From NCBI GenBank assembly GCA_020722815.1, contig DYKB01000008.1, positions 1 to 64,000 of the forward strand: a stretch of DNA of 64,000 bases, read 5' to 3'. The DNA comes from Caldithrix sp. (GTDB taxonomy: Bacteria; Zhuqueibacterota; Zhuqueibacteria; Thermofontimicrobiales; Sulfurfontimicrobiaceae). Positions 19,120 to 28,498 of this stretch are shown here, in pieces. Each line of letters starts with the position of its first letter. Positions within the stretch are counted from its first letter, which is position 1. The notes beneath the pieces were generated by a model. That model worked only from the letters and a program-made list of their open reading frames with translations, made no database searches and was not told where the DNA came from. The position numbers were made by a program, and so were the translations under genes.

Positions 19120-19953
19120 TTATGTTTTTTCTTCATCCAAAAGTAGTTTACTATACACTGTTAATAAGTTCTTTTCTTCTTTTGTCAGATTTTCATACCC
19201 AATTTCATTTATTTTATCCAGAATCAGGTCCACTTCCTGGCGGATATTTTGTAATTTCAGATCATGTTGTCTTCGGGTATACTCTTCGCGTTTTTTCTTT
19301 TGCTTTTTAATATAATAGCGTGATTGTACCATAAAATCGTCATAAAAAATGAAAAGCAAGCCACAAACTGCTCCGCCAAAATGTGCTATATGAGCAACGC
19401 GTGAATTTTCACCCCAAAACATAAATAAAACGATGGAACTACCAATAAGTAGTGGAATCAAGAATTTGGCTTTCATTCTCACGGGAAAAACGAAAAACAG
19501 GAGCAAGGTGATAATATGGTCTTTAAAAAGAATTGCAAAGGCCACCATAACACCATAAACCGCTCCTGATGCCCCAATGACGATGTCATGTGCGGAGGAA
19601 TTAAAAAGCATCTGAAAAAGTCCCGCCCCGACGCCTGAAAAGAGATATAATTTCAGAAATTTTTCAGGTTTTAAGGCGGCTTCCACTTCCGTGCCAAACA
19701 TCCACAACATGAACATATTAAAAAATAGGTGCAAAAGCTCAAAATGTAAAAAAAGATAACTAAATAATTTCCAGAGTTGAAATTGATGAATCACGGCGAA
19801 TGTACTGAGGGCAAACCACTCGGTTAGCACTCCCTGAGCGTACTCGCTCAGGGAAATAAACGTGATCCCCGCATTAATGATTAACAACCACTTTATTGAA
19901 GGCGTGATCTTTCGATAAAAAACCGGTTGATGTGTTTTTTCATAATATTGCAT
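19120..19953 (-). CDS. Rhomboid-family intramembrane serine protease
   Basis: 277 residues from the ATG at 19953 (an in-frame TTG at 19971 is the longer alternative; neither has a strong SD). Six hydrophobic segments are visible. The catalytic dyad is Ser129 in VIGASGAVYG and His191 in HIAHFGGAVCG, and the HxxxN-type HLFFNM motif lies in TM2. The C-terminal 80 residues are cytoplasmic, very rich in Lys/Arg/Glu and probably coiled-coil. Rhomboids cleave TM helices of membrane substrates; the substrate here is unknown. It lies 69 bp upstream of the amidase gene on the same strand and may be co-transcribed. Confidence 0.93.
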   Translation of the reverse strand: MQYYEKTHQPVFYRKITPSIKWLLIINAGITFISLSEYAQGVLTEWFALSTFAVIHQFQLWKLFSYLFLHFELLHLFFNMFMLWMFGTEVEAALKPEKFLKLYLFSGVGAGLFQMLFNSSAHDIVIGASGAVYGVMVAFAILFKDHIITLLLFFVFPVRMKAKFLIPLLIGSSIVLFMFWGENSRVAHIAHFGGAVCGLLFIFYDDFMVQSRYYIKKQKKKREEYTRRQHDLKLQNIRQEVDLILDKINEIGYENLTKEEKNLLTVYSKLLLDEEKT

Positions 19954-20115
19954 GCTGTCATCACATTTCAAAAATGAAAATTTAAAAAAAGTTGTTACCT
20001 AAATGCGCTTAAGTACACAAAAATTGGATAAGATCCTCGTTTGACAAAAACAGATTAAAATAAAACACAACGTGGATTTAAGTAACAATTTTTTACCGAC
20101 TTATTTAATTCAATT

Positions 20116-20778
20116 TTATAATATTCCCAGCCGAATTCCAAGCCGTAACATTAAGCCCGAAACGTTGACTTCATCCCAAACCGGTAATCCCTGGACTTTT
20201 TTCTGATCGCGACTGACGCGACAACCATTATATCCCAGTTCAGCGATAATGGCGGAACTGCTTCCCAATTCGTATAGCATACCGGCGCCGATCATATACC
20301 CAAAACCATTATAAAAACGTGATTCCTTGGTATTATCGACATAATTCTTTTCAGAATTAAACATCATTTCCCACCCCAGACCACCATGGAGGTAAAGATA
20401 AGGTGCGGGACGGTAATCGGAAATTGGTATCTTTAAATCAATCGTGGCCATCAGGGGGATTACCATGGTGGTAAATTCCAGTTCACGTTGATAGGTTTTT
20501 TCATTAATTCCCTGTGCATATTCCTGACTGGCAATTTGTACATCTTTTTTATAAGTCTTTCGGAAAAGATCGGCACTAAATCCGACATCGACTCGTTCAT
20601 CAATCACCATTCCATGATTAAATCCAAAGATAAATCCGGATTTGGCATCTTTGGGATTGAAAGTCCCTATTTTTATTGTTGATGCAGTCAAATTTCGTGC
20701 CTCAGCCGTTACTGTCGTAAAAAGAAAAATCAAACATGTTACAAAAATAATCGCAACAACCATTCGGTTCGTTCGCAT
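20116..20778 (-). CDS. Outer-membrane beta-barrel protein (OmpA/OmpW-like fold)
   Basis: 220 residues from the ATG at 20778, chosen because AAGGAGG lies 6 bases upstream; a longer in-frame start at 20805 has no such support. A signal peptide covers about residues 1-26 (cleavage near TAEA-R). The mature part alternates aromatic and Gly-rich strands (GFIFGFNHGMVID, YLYLHGGLGWEMMF, GYMIGAGMLYEL, IIAELGYNGCRVS) and ends with LMLRLGIRLGIL, consistent with a small eight-stranded barrel. It should sit in the outer membrane; transport or structural role is unknown. A near-consensus promoter lies upstream at 20831-20860. Confidence 0.85.
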   Translation of the reverse strand: MRTNRMVVAIIFVTCLIFLFTTVTAEARNLTASTIKIGTFNPKDAKSGFIFGFNHGMVIDERVDVGFSADLFRKTYKKDVQIASQEYAQGINEKTYQRELEFTTMVIPLMATIDLKIPISDYRPAPYLYLHGGLGWEMMFNSEKNYVDNTKESRFYNGFGYMIGAGMLYELGSSSAIIAELGYNGCRVSRDQKKVQGLPVWDEVNVSGLMLRLGIRLGIL

Positions 20779-20830
20779 ATAGCGCCTCCTTGAGAAAAAC
20801 AACAATGATAAAATCTAATTGGTTCTCAGT

Positions 20831-20860
20831 AATTTAACGAATTAATTAAGTAAAAGTCAA
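20831..20860 (-). promoter_or_regulatory. Sigma-70-like promoter for outer-membrane barrel gene
   Basis: On the minus strand, TTGACT (20860-20855) and TAAATT (20836-20831) are separated by 18 bases, about 55 bases upstream of the start codon at 20778. It shares both hexamers with the ispE and rfbB promoter candidates on the plus strand. Confidence 0.6.
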
Positions 20861-21213
20861 GTGAAAATTTCGAATTAAAAATGAATATTCCGTAAAATTT
20901 TGTTTACAATTAACCTGTTATTTCTTAAAAATTTAATGAAAATTTACAGCAAATCCATCGGATTATAATACCTGTTTTCCGAAAAACCTATAATTGCAAT
21001 ACGCTAAAGCAGGGGGCGAGGTTTCCTTTTTAATCTTCATGTCTTGCTCGAAAAAGATATTATGTGATATAAAAACAAGCAATTAGCAAAGGTGAGAAAA
21101 ATATTTGATTTTTTGAGTTTCAGATGCGAGTATAGTATCACCTTGTGATCCTGCCTTATGGGTTTGTCAATAATTAAATTCATATAAACGACTTTATCAG
21201 TGAATGATAGACG
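20861..21213. other. Intergenic region, nothing recognised
   Basis: About 350 bp between the barrel-protein promoter and the end of the sigma-70 gene. I see no gene, clear terminator or repeat in it. Confidence 0.5.
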
Positions 21214-22164
21214 TTAGCCCAGAAAGCTTTTTAAAGTCTTGCTGCGAGAGTTGTGCCGTAAGCGCCGCAAGGCTTTTTCCTTGATTTGCCGAACCCGTTC
21301 ACGGGTCAGGTTAAATTTTTCGCCAATCTCCTCCAGGGTTAATGGATGTTCGAGCCCCAAACCGAAATAGAGTTTAATTACCTCGGCTTCGCGTAGGGTC
21401 AGGGTAGAAAGGGCATATTCAACTTCAATTTTTAATGATTCTTTTATTAATGAATTGTCGGGCGTGGGAAAATCCTCATTTTCCAGAATGTCCAGTAACC
21501 GGCTTTCTTCATCCGGTGAAAATGGGGCATCCAGCGATAAATGGCGATTGGATAAATTTAGTGTGTCGGAAACTTCAAAAATACTCATATCCAATTCAGC
21601 CGCGATTTCTGCAGCGGAAGGTTCCCGTTCATATACCTGTTCCAGTTCATTGAAGACTTTTCCGATTTTATTAAAAGCCCCCACCCGATTTAGCGGCAGC
21701 CGAACCACCCGTGATTGTTCCGCCAATGCCTGTAAAATTGCCTGGCGAATCCACCATACAGCATAGGAAATAAATTTATATCCCCGGCTCTCATCAAATC
21801 GATTTGCCGCTTTGATCAGTCCTAAATTCCCTTCGTTGATTAAGTCACCCAGTGACAATCCCTGATTTTGATACTGTTTTGCCACACACACAACAAAACG
21901 TAAATTGGCACGCGTCAGTTTTTCCAATGCCATGTCATCGCCGGTTTTGATAAGCCGTGCCAACTCGATCTCTTCCTCCGTGGCCAGTAAGGGTTCGCTA
22001 CCAATTTCCTTTAAATATTTATCAAGCGAATGATCAACTTTACGTCGTGAAGCTCGTACTTTTTTGGCGTGGGCTGATTCATCTTTTAAATTTTGGTCCG
22101 GACGTTCATCCCACATAAATTCTTCCGCTTCTATAAAAATATAATTTTTTGTTTCTGGCAGCAT
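21214..22164 (-). CDS. Short RpoD/SigA-type sigma-70 factor
   Basis: About 316 residues from ATG 22164; an in-frame TTG at 22200 would add 12 residues and ATG 22116 would remove 16, and none has a convincing SD. The protein has sigma 1.2 ([24 protein letters not shown]), 2.1-2.4 ([56 protein letters not shown]), sigma 3 ([11 protein letters not shown]) and sigma 4 with a full HTH ([29 protein letters not shown]). It lacks sigma 1.1 and the large non-conserved region. It strongly resembles the roughly 290-residue primary sigma of Bacteroidota. It could be primary or a group 2 alternative; the window cannot decide. Confidence 0.93.
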   Translation of the reverse strand: MLPETKNYIFIEAEEFMWDERPDQNLKDESAHAKKVRASRRKVDHSLDKYLKEIGSEPLLATEEEIELARLIKTGDDMALEKLTRANLRFVVCVAKQYQNQGLSLGDLINEGNLGLIKAANRFDESRGYKFISYAVWWIRQAILQALAEQSRVVRLPLNRVGAFNKIGKVFNELEQVYEREPSAAEIAAELDMSIFEVSDTLNLSNRHLSLDAPFSPDEESRLLDILENEDFPTPDNSLIKESLKIEVEYALSTLTLREAEVIKLYFGLGLEHPLTLEEIGEKFNLTRERVRQIKEKALRRLRHNSRSKTLKSFLG

Positions 22165-22251
22165 GGATACACTCAATTTTTTAGTTAGAGGTGCTATCAA
22201 TAGTTAGAAATTGGAACAACAGAAAAAAATTCAAGATTTTCAAAAAAAAGC

Positions 22252-22279
22252 TTGATTTTTTAAAATAAAAAGTTATATT
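22252..22279 (+). promoter_or_regulatory. Candidate promoter for small secreted Fn3-like protein
   Basis: TTGATT (22252-22257) and TATATT (22274-22279) are spaced by 16 bases, about 54 bases before the start at 22333, in the divergent gap between the sigma-70 gene and the Fn3-like gene. Local AT-richness lowers confidence. Confidence 0.35.
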
Positions 22280-22332
22280 ACATTGATTGATATATTGTCT
22301 ATTTCATATCCCTCCAACAGCAGGTGATTAAA

Positions 22333-22740
22333 ATGAAAAAGCTTTTAATGATTTTTGTATATGGGGTGATAACATTGTGTTTCACCTCGATCCTTTTTGC
22401 GGGCGCCGTTATCCCTAAATTTGAGGGGAAAGATGGCGGCAATAAAGTCGTTTTAGAATGGGTTTCAATTGTTGAATCCAACCTTGCGTATTATGAAATC
22501 GAACGCAGTCTGGACCAGAAAAATTATACTACAATTGATAAAATTGATGCTCGTGGTCCTTCGACCTATACTTATATTGATAAATCGGTATTCAAGCAAA
22601 ATAGCCATGTATTTTACTATCGCCTTCGAATTGTTGATAAAGATAATTCCAACACACTGTTTTGGAAAACTCTTTCGGTAAAGCCCAGTATATCCGGCAT
22701 AAAGCATACCTGGGGGAGCCTGAAAGCGATGTTTCGATAA
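22333..22740 (+). CDS. Small secreted Fn3-like protein
   Basis: 135 residues from ATG 22333, chosen because an AGGTGA SD lies 6 bases upstream; an in-frame GTG at 22324 overlaps that SD. A signal peptide covers about residues 1-23 (LCFTSILFAG). The mature part reads as a single fibronectin type III-like beta sandwich: KVVLEWVSIVESNLAYYEIERSLDQKNY, TYTYIDKSV and YYRLRIVDKDN. This is the pattern seen in repeat modules of secreted FCB-group proteins that carry T9SS tails, but here it stands alone without a sorting tail. It is divergent from the sigma-70 gene. Function unknown; perhaps a surface or periplasmic binding module. Confidence 0.75.
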   Translation: MKKLLMIFVYGVITLCFTSILFAGAVIPKFEGKDGGNKVVLEWVSIVESNLAYYEIERSLDQKNYTTIDKIDARGPSTYTYIDKSVFKQNSHVFYYRLRIVDKDNSNTLFWKTLSVKPSISGIKHTWGSLKAMFR

Positions 22741-23594
22741 ATTCTGTCCACCCGAACTAGCGCTTTTTATCCCAGATATCAATAATCCATTTTTAAAAAA
22801 CCTCTTTTATATTAAGACGTAAAACACCATTAAAATACATCCCAATATTTAAATAATCTTGGTAAATAGTAATTTATTTTTATATCCCAATTGTGTTGCT
22901 TGTTATGTTGGAATTATAGACAAATGAATTTGTGAAAAATTAGCAATTATAATGCCATTAAACGGTAATTGATAATTATTTACTTTAAATATAATTTTAA
23001 AGAAAACAAGCTTTTAGTATTTAAATTCTGTCGTCAGAATGAAATTTCCAGTGGAAAATTAAGTTATAATGTTTCAGGTTGGTATAATAAATCATAAAAA
23101 AATTTTGTTACTATGATATAAATATTTGTTTTTAATTACTTAAAATGACTGAAAATCATTACCAGATAGATTATCTTAAAAATGAATCGTGTATGCTGGT
23201 GAAACAATGTGGGAAATAATAAGCGATTGGCATATTAATTTAAGTAAATTGAATTGGCATGAGCTTTAGCGCTTGGAGAACAAAGCTCCCCAATCCACCG
23301 GTGGATTTTAATCCTCTGGTAAATTTAAACGGGGGCTTAAAAGCCCCAACAAGGTATGGGGGAGCCTTCAGAACCACGAGTTAAGGAGGCCTGTTCGAGA
23401 ACGAACCTTGCGAAGGTTTTTGAATAGCAAGGATTATATATATTGATTAATATTTTATTTTTAACCTATATAGTGTTTTATATTTTACCTTCGCAAGGTT
23501 ATTATAGGCCAATTTTCTAGTTTTCGGACAGGTTCTAAAGCTCGTGGCGATTCATTCGAGCGATGGTAAGAATCGATTTCAGATTAACATTATT
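22741..23594. other. Long intergenic region with repeat-like sequence
   Basis: This 854-bp stretch has no credible gene. Its left part (22741-23250) is featureless AT-rich DNA. Its right part carries a 16-bp perfect palindrome AATCCACCGGTGGATT (23292-23307), a GGGGCTT/AAGCCCC hairpin (23332-23347) and a larger inverted repeat (23391-23532). The dense palindromes suggest a decayed repeat element. Confidence 0.6.
23391..23532. repeat. Palindromic repeat with 14-bp perfect inner arms
   Basis: AACCTTGCGAAGGT at 23404-23417 is matched by its exact reverse complement at 23487-23500. Outside these arms, CCTGTTCGAGAAC (left) and GTTTTCGGACAGG (right) also pair with two mismatches, and CCACGAG/CTCGTGG lie further out. 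The arms are separated by about 69 AT-rich bases. The nested symmetry looks like a small non-coding mobile element or its remnant. No second copy was seen in the window. Confidence 0.65.
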
Positions 23595-25814
23595 TTAAAA
23601 ATGTCTTCGGCGTGTGGTTGACCGTAAGTAGCCTTTATGTTTGTCACAATATGACTTTGGCGCGTTACTTCGCAGGAATACTTCATTAAGAATATGTGGA
23701 CAAAATTCGGTAGCCAGTTTTTTGGTTTCTGAACAAATCTCGCAACGCACGATTCCGGGGGGTACTTCAAAATCTTTAATTCCCCAACGAGTTGTATCGC
23801 CTGTGGTCAGGAGTAATGTATCGTGTGCAGTTTTCATGAACGGAGCCCAGATTGGCAGTGCAACCTTGGCGCCTTCCTGACCTCTTCCCAGCGACATTTT
23901 GGGATCATCGAGACCACACCAAACGCCTGCAACGATCTGAGGCGTAAATCCCACAAACCAACCATCGGTATAATCATTTGTCGTTCCGGTCTTGCCGGCG
24001 GCAGGTCGATAAAATTGATATCGTGAGCGAGCGGCCACGCCGGTACCATGATCAATAACCGTCTGCATCATGCTGGTCATTAAATAAGCGACGTCTTCCC
24101 GAAGTGCTTCCCGAATGCTTGAATGGTGTTCTTCCAACACGTTACCATACTTATCTTCCACGCGAATAATCGAACGGGGCGTTGCATAAACCCCTTTATT
24201 GGCAAAGACACCAAAGGCGGCCGTTAACTCAAGCGGGGTGATACCACATGAACCCAATGCCAAGGCATCCACAGCATCCAGTTTACTTTGAATTCCTAAA
24301 TTTCTGGCCATTTTAACCACTTCAAGGGGGGGAACTAACTCCTGAATGACGCGGACAGAAACCAGATTGAGTGATTTTCGCAGTCCCTCACGCAAGGTTG
24401 TTGGTCCACCTTCAGAATGATCATAATTCTCAGGTTTCCAGATGTCACCATTATCGAGATAAAGCACGACCGGTTGATTTAAAACTTCAGTTGAGGGGGA
24501 ATAGCCATTGTCCATGGCCGTGGCAAATATAATTGGTTTAAAGGCTGATCCTGGTTGTCTACGAGCCTGAAGTACGCGATTATATTTGGACCGTTCAAAG
24601 TTTTTACCGCCGATCAATGCCAGAATATCGCCATTCTGCGGATCCAGCGCAACCAACCCAACCTGGGCTGTGGCATTGGCTTCAATGACCGAATCAACCA
24701 AAGCTTTATTGGCCCGAATGTTTTCGATCCCCTGGGCCTTAACAAATTCCGGATCTAAAAATTTCGTGAATCGATCGCGCATCCGATAATAAGTGGTAAT
24801 TTTTTCCTGAATCGTTTCTAAATGTGATTTTACCGCAGCCTCGGCACAGGCTTGAATCCGGGTGTCAATGGTGGTATAAACGGATAGACCGTCTTCATAA
24901 AGTTTAATCCCATAGCGATCCTGAAGTTGTTGGCGCACCCATTCAGTAAAATAGGGGGCAATACCAAATTCTTCATTGGCATCGAAATCCCGGGTAATTA
25001 TCGGTAATTGTCGATAATGTTCAAATTCTTCTCTTGTGATAAAATCACAATTTAACATATTCTGTAAAACGAGATTGCGGCGATTAACGGCTGCTGCAGG
25101 ATTCCGAAATGGTGAATAATTATTCGGACTTTTTAATAAAGCGATAATCATTGCTGATTCATCGATCGTTAAATATGACAATTTTTTTCCAAAATATTTT
25201 CTAGCGGCGGCCTGAACGCCATAAGAACCATGTCCCAGATACATGTGATTCAGATACATTTCCAGAATCTCATTTTTGGTATAGGTATATTCAATCTGGA
25301 TGGTCAGCAGTAATTCACGAATTTTGCGAATAATCTTTTTTTCTTTCGATAAAAAAAGGTCACGCGCTAGCTGTTGTGAGAGAGTACTGGCACCTTGTTT
25401 ATAGCGCATGGCAACCAGATCAATCAGCATTGCCTTTATAAATCGTTTTGAATTAAATCCCCAATGTTCATAAAATTCACGGTCCTCGGTGGCCAGTACG
25501 GCTTGAATAAGATGCTTTGGAATACTGTCAAGGGGTGTAAAAGTTCGTTTAAAAAAATAGAGCTCTTTAATTAGTTTATTATCCTGCGAATAAATTTTGG
25601 TCGATAAAGCCTGCTCATATCGTTCAAGTTGATCGAGCGTGGGCAGATCGCGTGTTAAATATTTAAAAATGAAGACGATCAAGAGCAAAAATATCCCTGT
25701 CAAAATCGCAAGCCAGATTTTCTGAGTCGAATTTGTCAGGTTAAAGCCCCGACGAGGCCCCTGTGGTGATCCTCCGGGTTCATTATTAAGTCGATTGGTA
25801 ATTCTTCTTCTCAT
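23595..25814 (-). CDS. Penicillin-binding protein 1A (bifunctional PG synthase)
   Basis: 739 residues. A cytoplasmic Arg/Pro-rich tail and one TM anchor (about 33-51) precede a GT51 glycosyltransferase domain: catalytic Glu110 in ATEDREFYEH and GASTLSQQLARDLFL at 141-155. The transpeptidase domain follows, with Ser423-x-x-Lys426 in PGSAFKP, SLN at 481-483 and KTGT at 608-611. All catalytic motifs are intact. It polymerises and cross-links peptidoglycan on the periplasmic side. The C-terminal 30 residues contain a CEIC...C...C pattern and a basic tail (STTRRRRHF-like), which could form a small metal or disulfide module. lpxH lies 41 bp upstream on the same strand. Confidence 0.95.
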   Translation of the reverse strand: MRRRITNRLNNEPGGSPQGPRRGFNLTNSTQKIWLAILTGIFLLLIVFIFKYLTRDLPTLDQLERYEQALSTKIYSQDNKLIKELYFFKRTFTPLDSIPKHLIQAVLATEDREFYEHWGFNSKRFIKAMLIDLVAMRYKQGASTLSQQLARDLFLSKEKKIIRKIRELLLTIQIEYTYTKNEILEMYLNHMYLGHGSYGVQAAARKYFGKKLSYLTIDESAMIIALLKSPNNYSPFRNPAAAVNRRNLVLQNMLNCDFITREEFEHYRQLPIITRDFDANEEFGIAPYFTEWVRQQLQDRYGIKLYEDGLSVYTTIDTRIQACAEAAVKSHLETIQEKITTYYRMRDRFTKFLDPEFVKAQGIENIRANKALVDSVIEANATAQVGLVALDPQNGDILALIGGKNFERSKYNRVLQARRQPGSAFKPIIFATAMDNGYSPSTEVLNQPVVLYLDNGDIWKPENYDHSEGGPTTLREGLRKSLNLVSVRVIQELVPPLEVVKMARNLGIQSKLDAVDALALGSCGITPLELTAAFGVFANKGVYATPRSIIRVEDKYGNVLEEHHSSIREALREDVAYLMTSMMQTVIDHGTGVAARSRYQFYRPAAGKTGTTNDYTDGWFVGFTPQIVAGVWCGLDDPKMSLGRGQEGAKVALPIWAPFMKTAHDTLLLTTGDTTRWGIKDFEVPPGIVRCEICSETKKLATEFCPHILNEVFLRSNAPKSYCDKHKGYLRSTTRRRHF

Positions 25815-25855
25815 AATTATTGACTTTCAAAATAATTGCTTTAAAAAAAACGAGA

Positions 25856-26590
25856 TTAATCTCTCCAGAAATTGAGCGAAAACGTTCCATTTTCAAGCTG
25901 CCCATAACTGAAATGTTTTACCCAATTTCCGGTATTCAGATAAATCGTATTTTTAAGTTGTTTTAAAACCGGTACATGGGAATGTCCCATTATATAGGCA
26001 TCAAAATCTGCATTCTGGTTGAGAGATTCGACCAGTTCAGAATATTGTAAAGTTATTTTATTTGGATTTTCTTCAATAAAACCATTCCGGCGACTCCATT
26101 TTGAAATCGTTTTTGCCAGCGGAATACCAATTTCTGGTGAAAGCAAACGATACCAATAAATATTCAATGGATTTTCGAAAATTTTCTTTAAAATTCTGTC
26201 GCCAAAGCTTGATTTTAACAGGCCATGACCATGTGCCATAAATATTTTTTTCGACTGCAATTCTATCTGAAGTGGCTTACGATAAATTTTTATATCCAGT
26301 TCCCGCGGAAAAAAATTATGTACCCAGAAATCATGATTTCCCAAAATGAAATCAATTTGTACCCCGGCTTCGCGAAGAGTGCTTAACGCTTTTAATACGT
26401 GAAAATATTCACCTGGGATAGCAAAGCGATATTCGAACCAGACATCAAATAGATCGCCTAAAATAAATAAACGCGTCGCTGGTTGTCTGATAAATTGAAA
26501 AAAGTCGAATAATTTTTTCTGCTTCTGTCGTTCTTCAGTTGGGGAACCAGCCCCCAGATGGACATCGGAAATAAAAAAAATTTTTTCCAT
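25856..26590 (-). CDS. lpxH: UDP-2,3-diacylglucosamine diphosphatase (LpxH-like)
   Basis: 244 residues of the calcineurin-like metallophosphoesterase family. The metal-site motifs are present in order: ISDVHLG (Asp9, His11), LGDLFDVW, GNHDFW, an AHGHG segment and MGHSHVP. The DVWFEYR and HDFW details match LpxH, which removes UMP from UDP-2,3-diacylglucosamine in lipid A synthesis at the inner-membrane face. This supports an LPS-type outer membrane. No other lpx genes are in the window. ATG 26590; the gene precedes the PBP1A gene by 41 bp and is probably co-transcribed with it. Confidence 0.85.
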   Translation of the reverse strand: MEKIFFISDVHLGAGSPTEERQKQKKLFDFFQFIRQPATRLFILGDLFDVWFEYRFAIPGEYFHVLKALSTLREAGVQIDFILGNHDFWVHNFFPRELDIKIYRKPLQIELQSKKIFMAHGHGLLKSSFGDRILKKIFENPLNIYWYRLLSPEIGIPLAKTISKWSRRNGFIEENPNKITLQYSELVESLNQNADFDAYIMGHSHVPVLKQLKNTIYLNTGNWVKHFSYGQLENGTFSLNFWRD

Positions 26591-26935
26591 TAAAAGTCGG
26601 TTATTAAGCTTGGTTTCGAAATTCTCTTTTCAAAAAGTAACGGGTTTAAAGTGACCATCATGAAGTATTCCCTTAAAATAGGCCGCTGGTGTTTTGCGTT
26701 CAGTTGGCACTATGGGCCAAAATTAAGAATTAATCAGATAAACTATAATTTAAAAAATTAATTTTGAAAATGCAAGCCTTAATTCATCCTAAAGGACGTG
26801 GTGAGGGAGTAAAATAATTATTGACTTTAGTAAATTGTTTTATTAAATTAAGAGATATTTTTTATTTTCCAATTGGGGAAATAAATTAAATCATTTTAAA
26901 ATATTGGCGGAATTATAGACAGCGTTATCTCGTGA
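26591..26935. other. Divergent intergenic region lpxH/ispE
   Basis: 345 bp between divergently transcribed lpxH and ispE. It contains a near-consensus plus-strand promoter for ispE (26821-26849). I found no clear minus-strand promoter for lpxH and no ORF or repeat. Confidence 0.55.
26821..26849 (+). promoter_or_regulatory. Sigma-70-like promoter for ispE
   Basis: TTGACT (26821-26826) and TAAATT (26844-26849) are spaced by exactly 17 bases. The -35 lies in the longer block ATTATTGACTTT, which is shared with the rfbB promoter candidate at 42765. The ispE start is 87 bases after the -10. Confidence 0.6.
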
Positions 26936-27802
26936 ATGAATAATCATATTACGTATCCGGCTTATGCGAAAATTAATTTAGGATTAAATGTTTTGCGTAA
27001 ACGGGATGATGGTTATCATGAAATAGAAACAATTTTTCAGCAGATAGATTTGGCTGACAAAATTGAAATTATTAAAATGGCGGGCACCGACGGCAAAGTT
27101 TTGATTGAATGTGCACATCCGCTTGTACCGAATAATGAAAAAAATATTTGCTATCATGCTGCCAGTTTATTACTAAACAAGTTTGGTATTTTTCAGAATT
27201 TAAAAATAACTATCACCAAAAAGATTCCTGTTGGTGCGGGATTGGGTGGCGGCAGTAGTGATGCGGCTGTTGTTTTGAAAGGGATAAACCAACTTTGTCA
27301 GCTTGGACTTAATCCGGCGGAGCTACAGGAAATTGCCCGAGGAATTGGCGCCGATGTCCCATTTTTCATTTACGGGGGAACCATGCTGGCTACGGGAATT
27401 GGTGATATTTTGAAACCGATTGCATTGCCGTTGAATTATCAAGGTGTTTTGATTTATCCGGATATTTCAATTTCTACGCCATGGGTCTATAAAAACTTTA
27501 AAATTAACTTGACAAATACAAAAAAAAATTTTAAATTAGCGGGTCTTTTTGGTCAGGGAATTCAGCTTAATGAATTTGCCGTTTTTTTTAAAAATGATTT
27601 AGAGGAAGTGGTTTTTCCGGTTTATCCAGAAATAAAAGAAATTAAAAATAAATTATTGGCTACTGGCGCACTTTACGCGAGTATGTCGGGGAGTGGTTCT
27701 TCGGTTTTTGGTATATTCCCCTCAGATTTTAAATTTGCTCATAATTTTGAACAGAATTTTAACCCTGAATACGCTATTTATCGAGTCAATCCACTGGGAT
27801 AG
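26936..27802 (+). CDS. ispE: 4-diphosphocytidyl-2-C-methyl-D-erythritol kinase IspE
   Basis: 288 residues, normal IspE length. It phosphorylates CDP-methylerythritol in the MEP pathway to isoprenoid precursors. The GHMP-kinase marks are intact: AYAKINLGLNVLRKRDDGYHEIETIFQ at the N-terminus, the ATP-binding PVGAGLGGGSSDAA, GADVPFF, and the C-terminal MSGSGSSVFGIF. The SD is weak. It is followed 156 bp later by spoVG, the arrangement also known in Firmicutes, where ispE and spoVG lie close together. Presence of the MEP pathway fits pdxJ, which uses the same DXP precursor. Confidence 0.96.
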   Translation: MNNHITYPAYAKINLGLNVLRKRDDGYHEIETIFQQIDLADKIEIIKMAGTDGKVLIECAHPLVPNNEKNICYHAASLLLNKFGIFQNLKITITKKIPVGAGLGGGSSDAAVVLKGINQLCQLGLNPAELQEIARGIGADVPFFIYGGTMLATGIGDILKPIALPLNYQGVLIYPDISISTPWVYKNFKINLTNTKKNFKLAGLFGQGIQLNEFAVFFKNDLEEVVFPVYPEIKEIKNKLLATGALYASMSGSGSSVFGIFPSDFKFAHNFEQNFNPEYAIYRVNPLG

Positions 27803-27958
27803 GGTTAGTGATATTTGAAGGGGGCAGCACCAATTTCCATGTATGATGTTTTCTAGCAATATCGCTGAATTTAATCACTTATGGCAAGGCAGCGGTAGTT
27901 CATTGTTCTTTCAAATATTTAGCACCAAAAAAAGTTAGAGCAAAACAGGAGGGAAGGA

Positions 27959-28219
27959 ATGGAAATTACCGAAATTTCTGTCACGATTCGCGAGGAGGAC
28001 AAGCTTAAGGCTTTTGTGAATATTACGTTTGATGGTGAATTTGTTATTCGGGGGCTTAAAATCATCAGAGGCGTTAGTCGATATTTTATCAGTATGCCGA
28101 GTCGAAGAATGCCTGATGGTACTTTTCGTGATATAGCGCATCCAATTAAAATTGAGTTTCGTGAAAAACTTGAAAAGCAAATTTTAGATGAATATTTTCG
28201 GATAATTGGGAAAAAGTAA
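27959..28219 (+). CDS. spoVG: SpoVG-family nucleic-acid-binding regulator
   Basis: 86 residues forming one SpoVG domain: EISVTIREEDKLKAFVNITFDGEFVIRGLKII, then ISMPSRRMPDGTFRDIAHPI. SpoVG is a site-specific DNA/RNA-binding protein first known for septation control in Bacillus and also found in non-sporulating bacteria. The core RRMPDGTFRDIAHP block is well kept. The ATG at 27959 follows AGGAGGG. It is between ispE and a tRNA-Gln gene. It does not imply sporulation; a post-transcriptional regulator role is more likely here. Confidence 0.95.
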   Translation: MEITEISVTIREEDKLKAFVNITFDGEFVIRGLKIIRGVSRYFISMPSRRMPDGTFRDIAHPIKIEFREKLEKQILDEYFRIIGKK

Positions 28220-28346
28220 CCAATTTATTTATTTATGACAGAATTCGGAGAAAAAATCACTTAACATGTTTTTAATAGTCAGGTGAGATTATTATCTGAG
28301 CCAGATTTTTAATCTTTTTCCAGTATTGAAATTTTATAGTAATTTT

Positions 28347-28418
28347 TGGGGTGTCGCCAAGTGGTAAGGCACGGGGTTTTGGTCCCCGCATCCGAGGGTT
28401 CGAATCCTTCCACCCCAG
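28347..28418 (+). tRNA. tRNA-Gln (anticodon UUG)
   Basis: The 72 bases fold as a standard tRNA. Acceptor arms TGGGGTG (28347-28353) and CACCCCA (28411-28417) pair, the anticodon stem CGGGG/CCCCG holds the loop TTTTGGT with anticodon TTG (28379-28381), and the T-loop GGTTCGAATCC is intact. G28418 is the discriminator base. CCA is not encoded (CTA follows). No other tRNA was seen nearby. Confidence 0.96.
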
Positions 28419-28447
28419 CTAAATTTTAAAATTTTTTCTGTTAAGAG

Positions 28448-28480
28448 AATGACGAAATATTTTATTTTCGTCATTTTTTT
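28448..28480 (+). terminator. Rho-independent terminator after tRNA-Gln
   Basis: AATGACGAAA (28448-28457) pairs perfectly with TTTCGTCATT (28466-28475) and is followed by a T-run. It ends the spoVG/tRNA transcript before rplY. Confidence 0.8.
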
Positions 28481-28498
28481 AAGCAGATTATAATTCTG

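Noticed and set aside
27959..28219. spoVG as evidence for sporulation
   Set aside because: SpoVG occurs in many non-sporulating bacteria, and no other sporulation gene is present.
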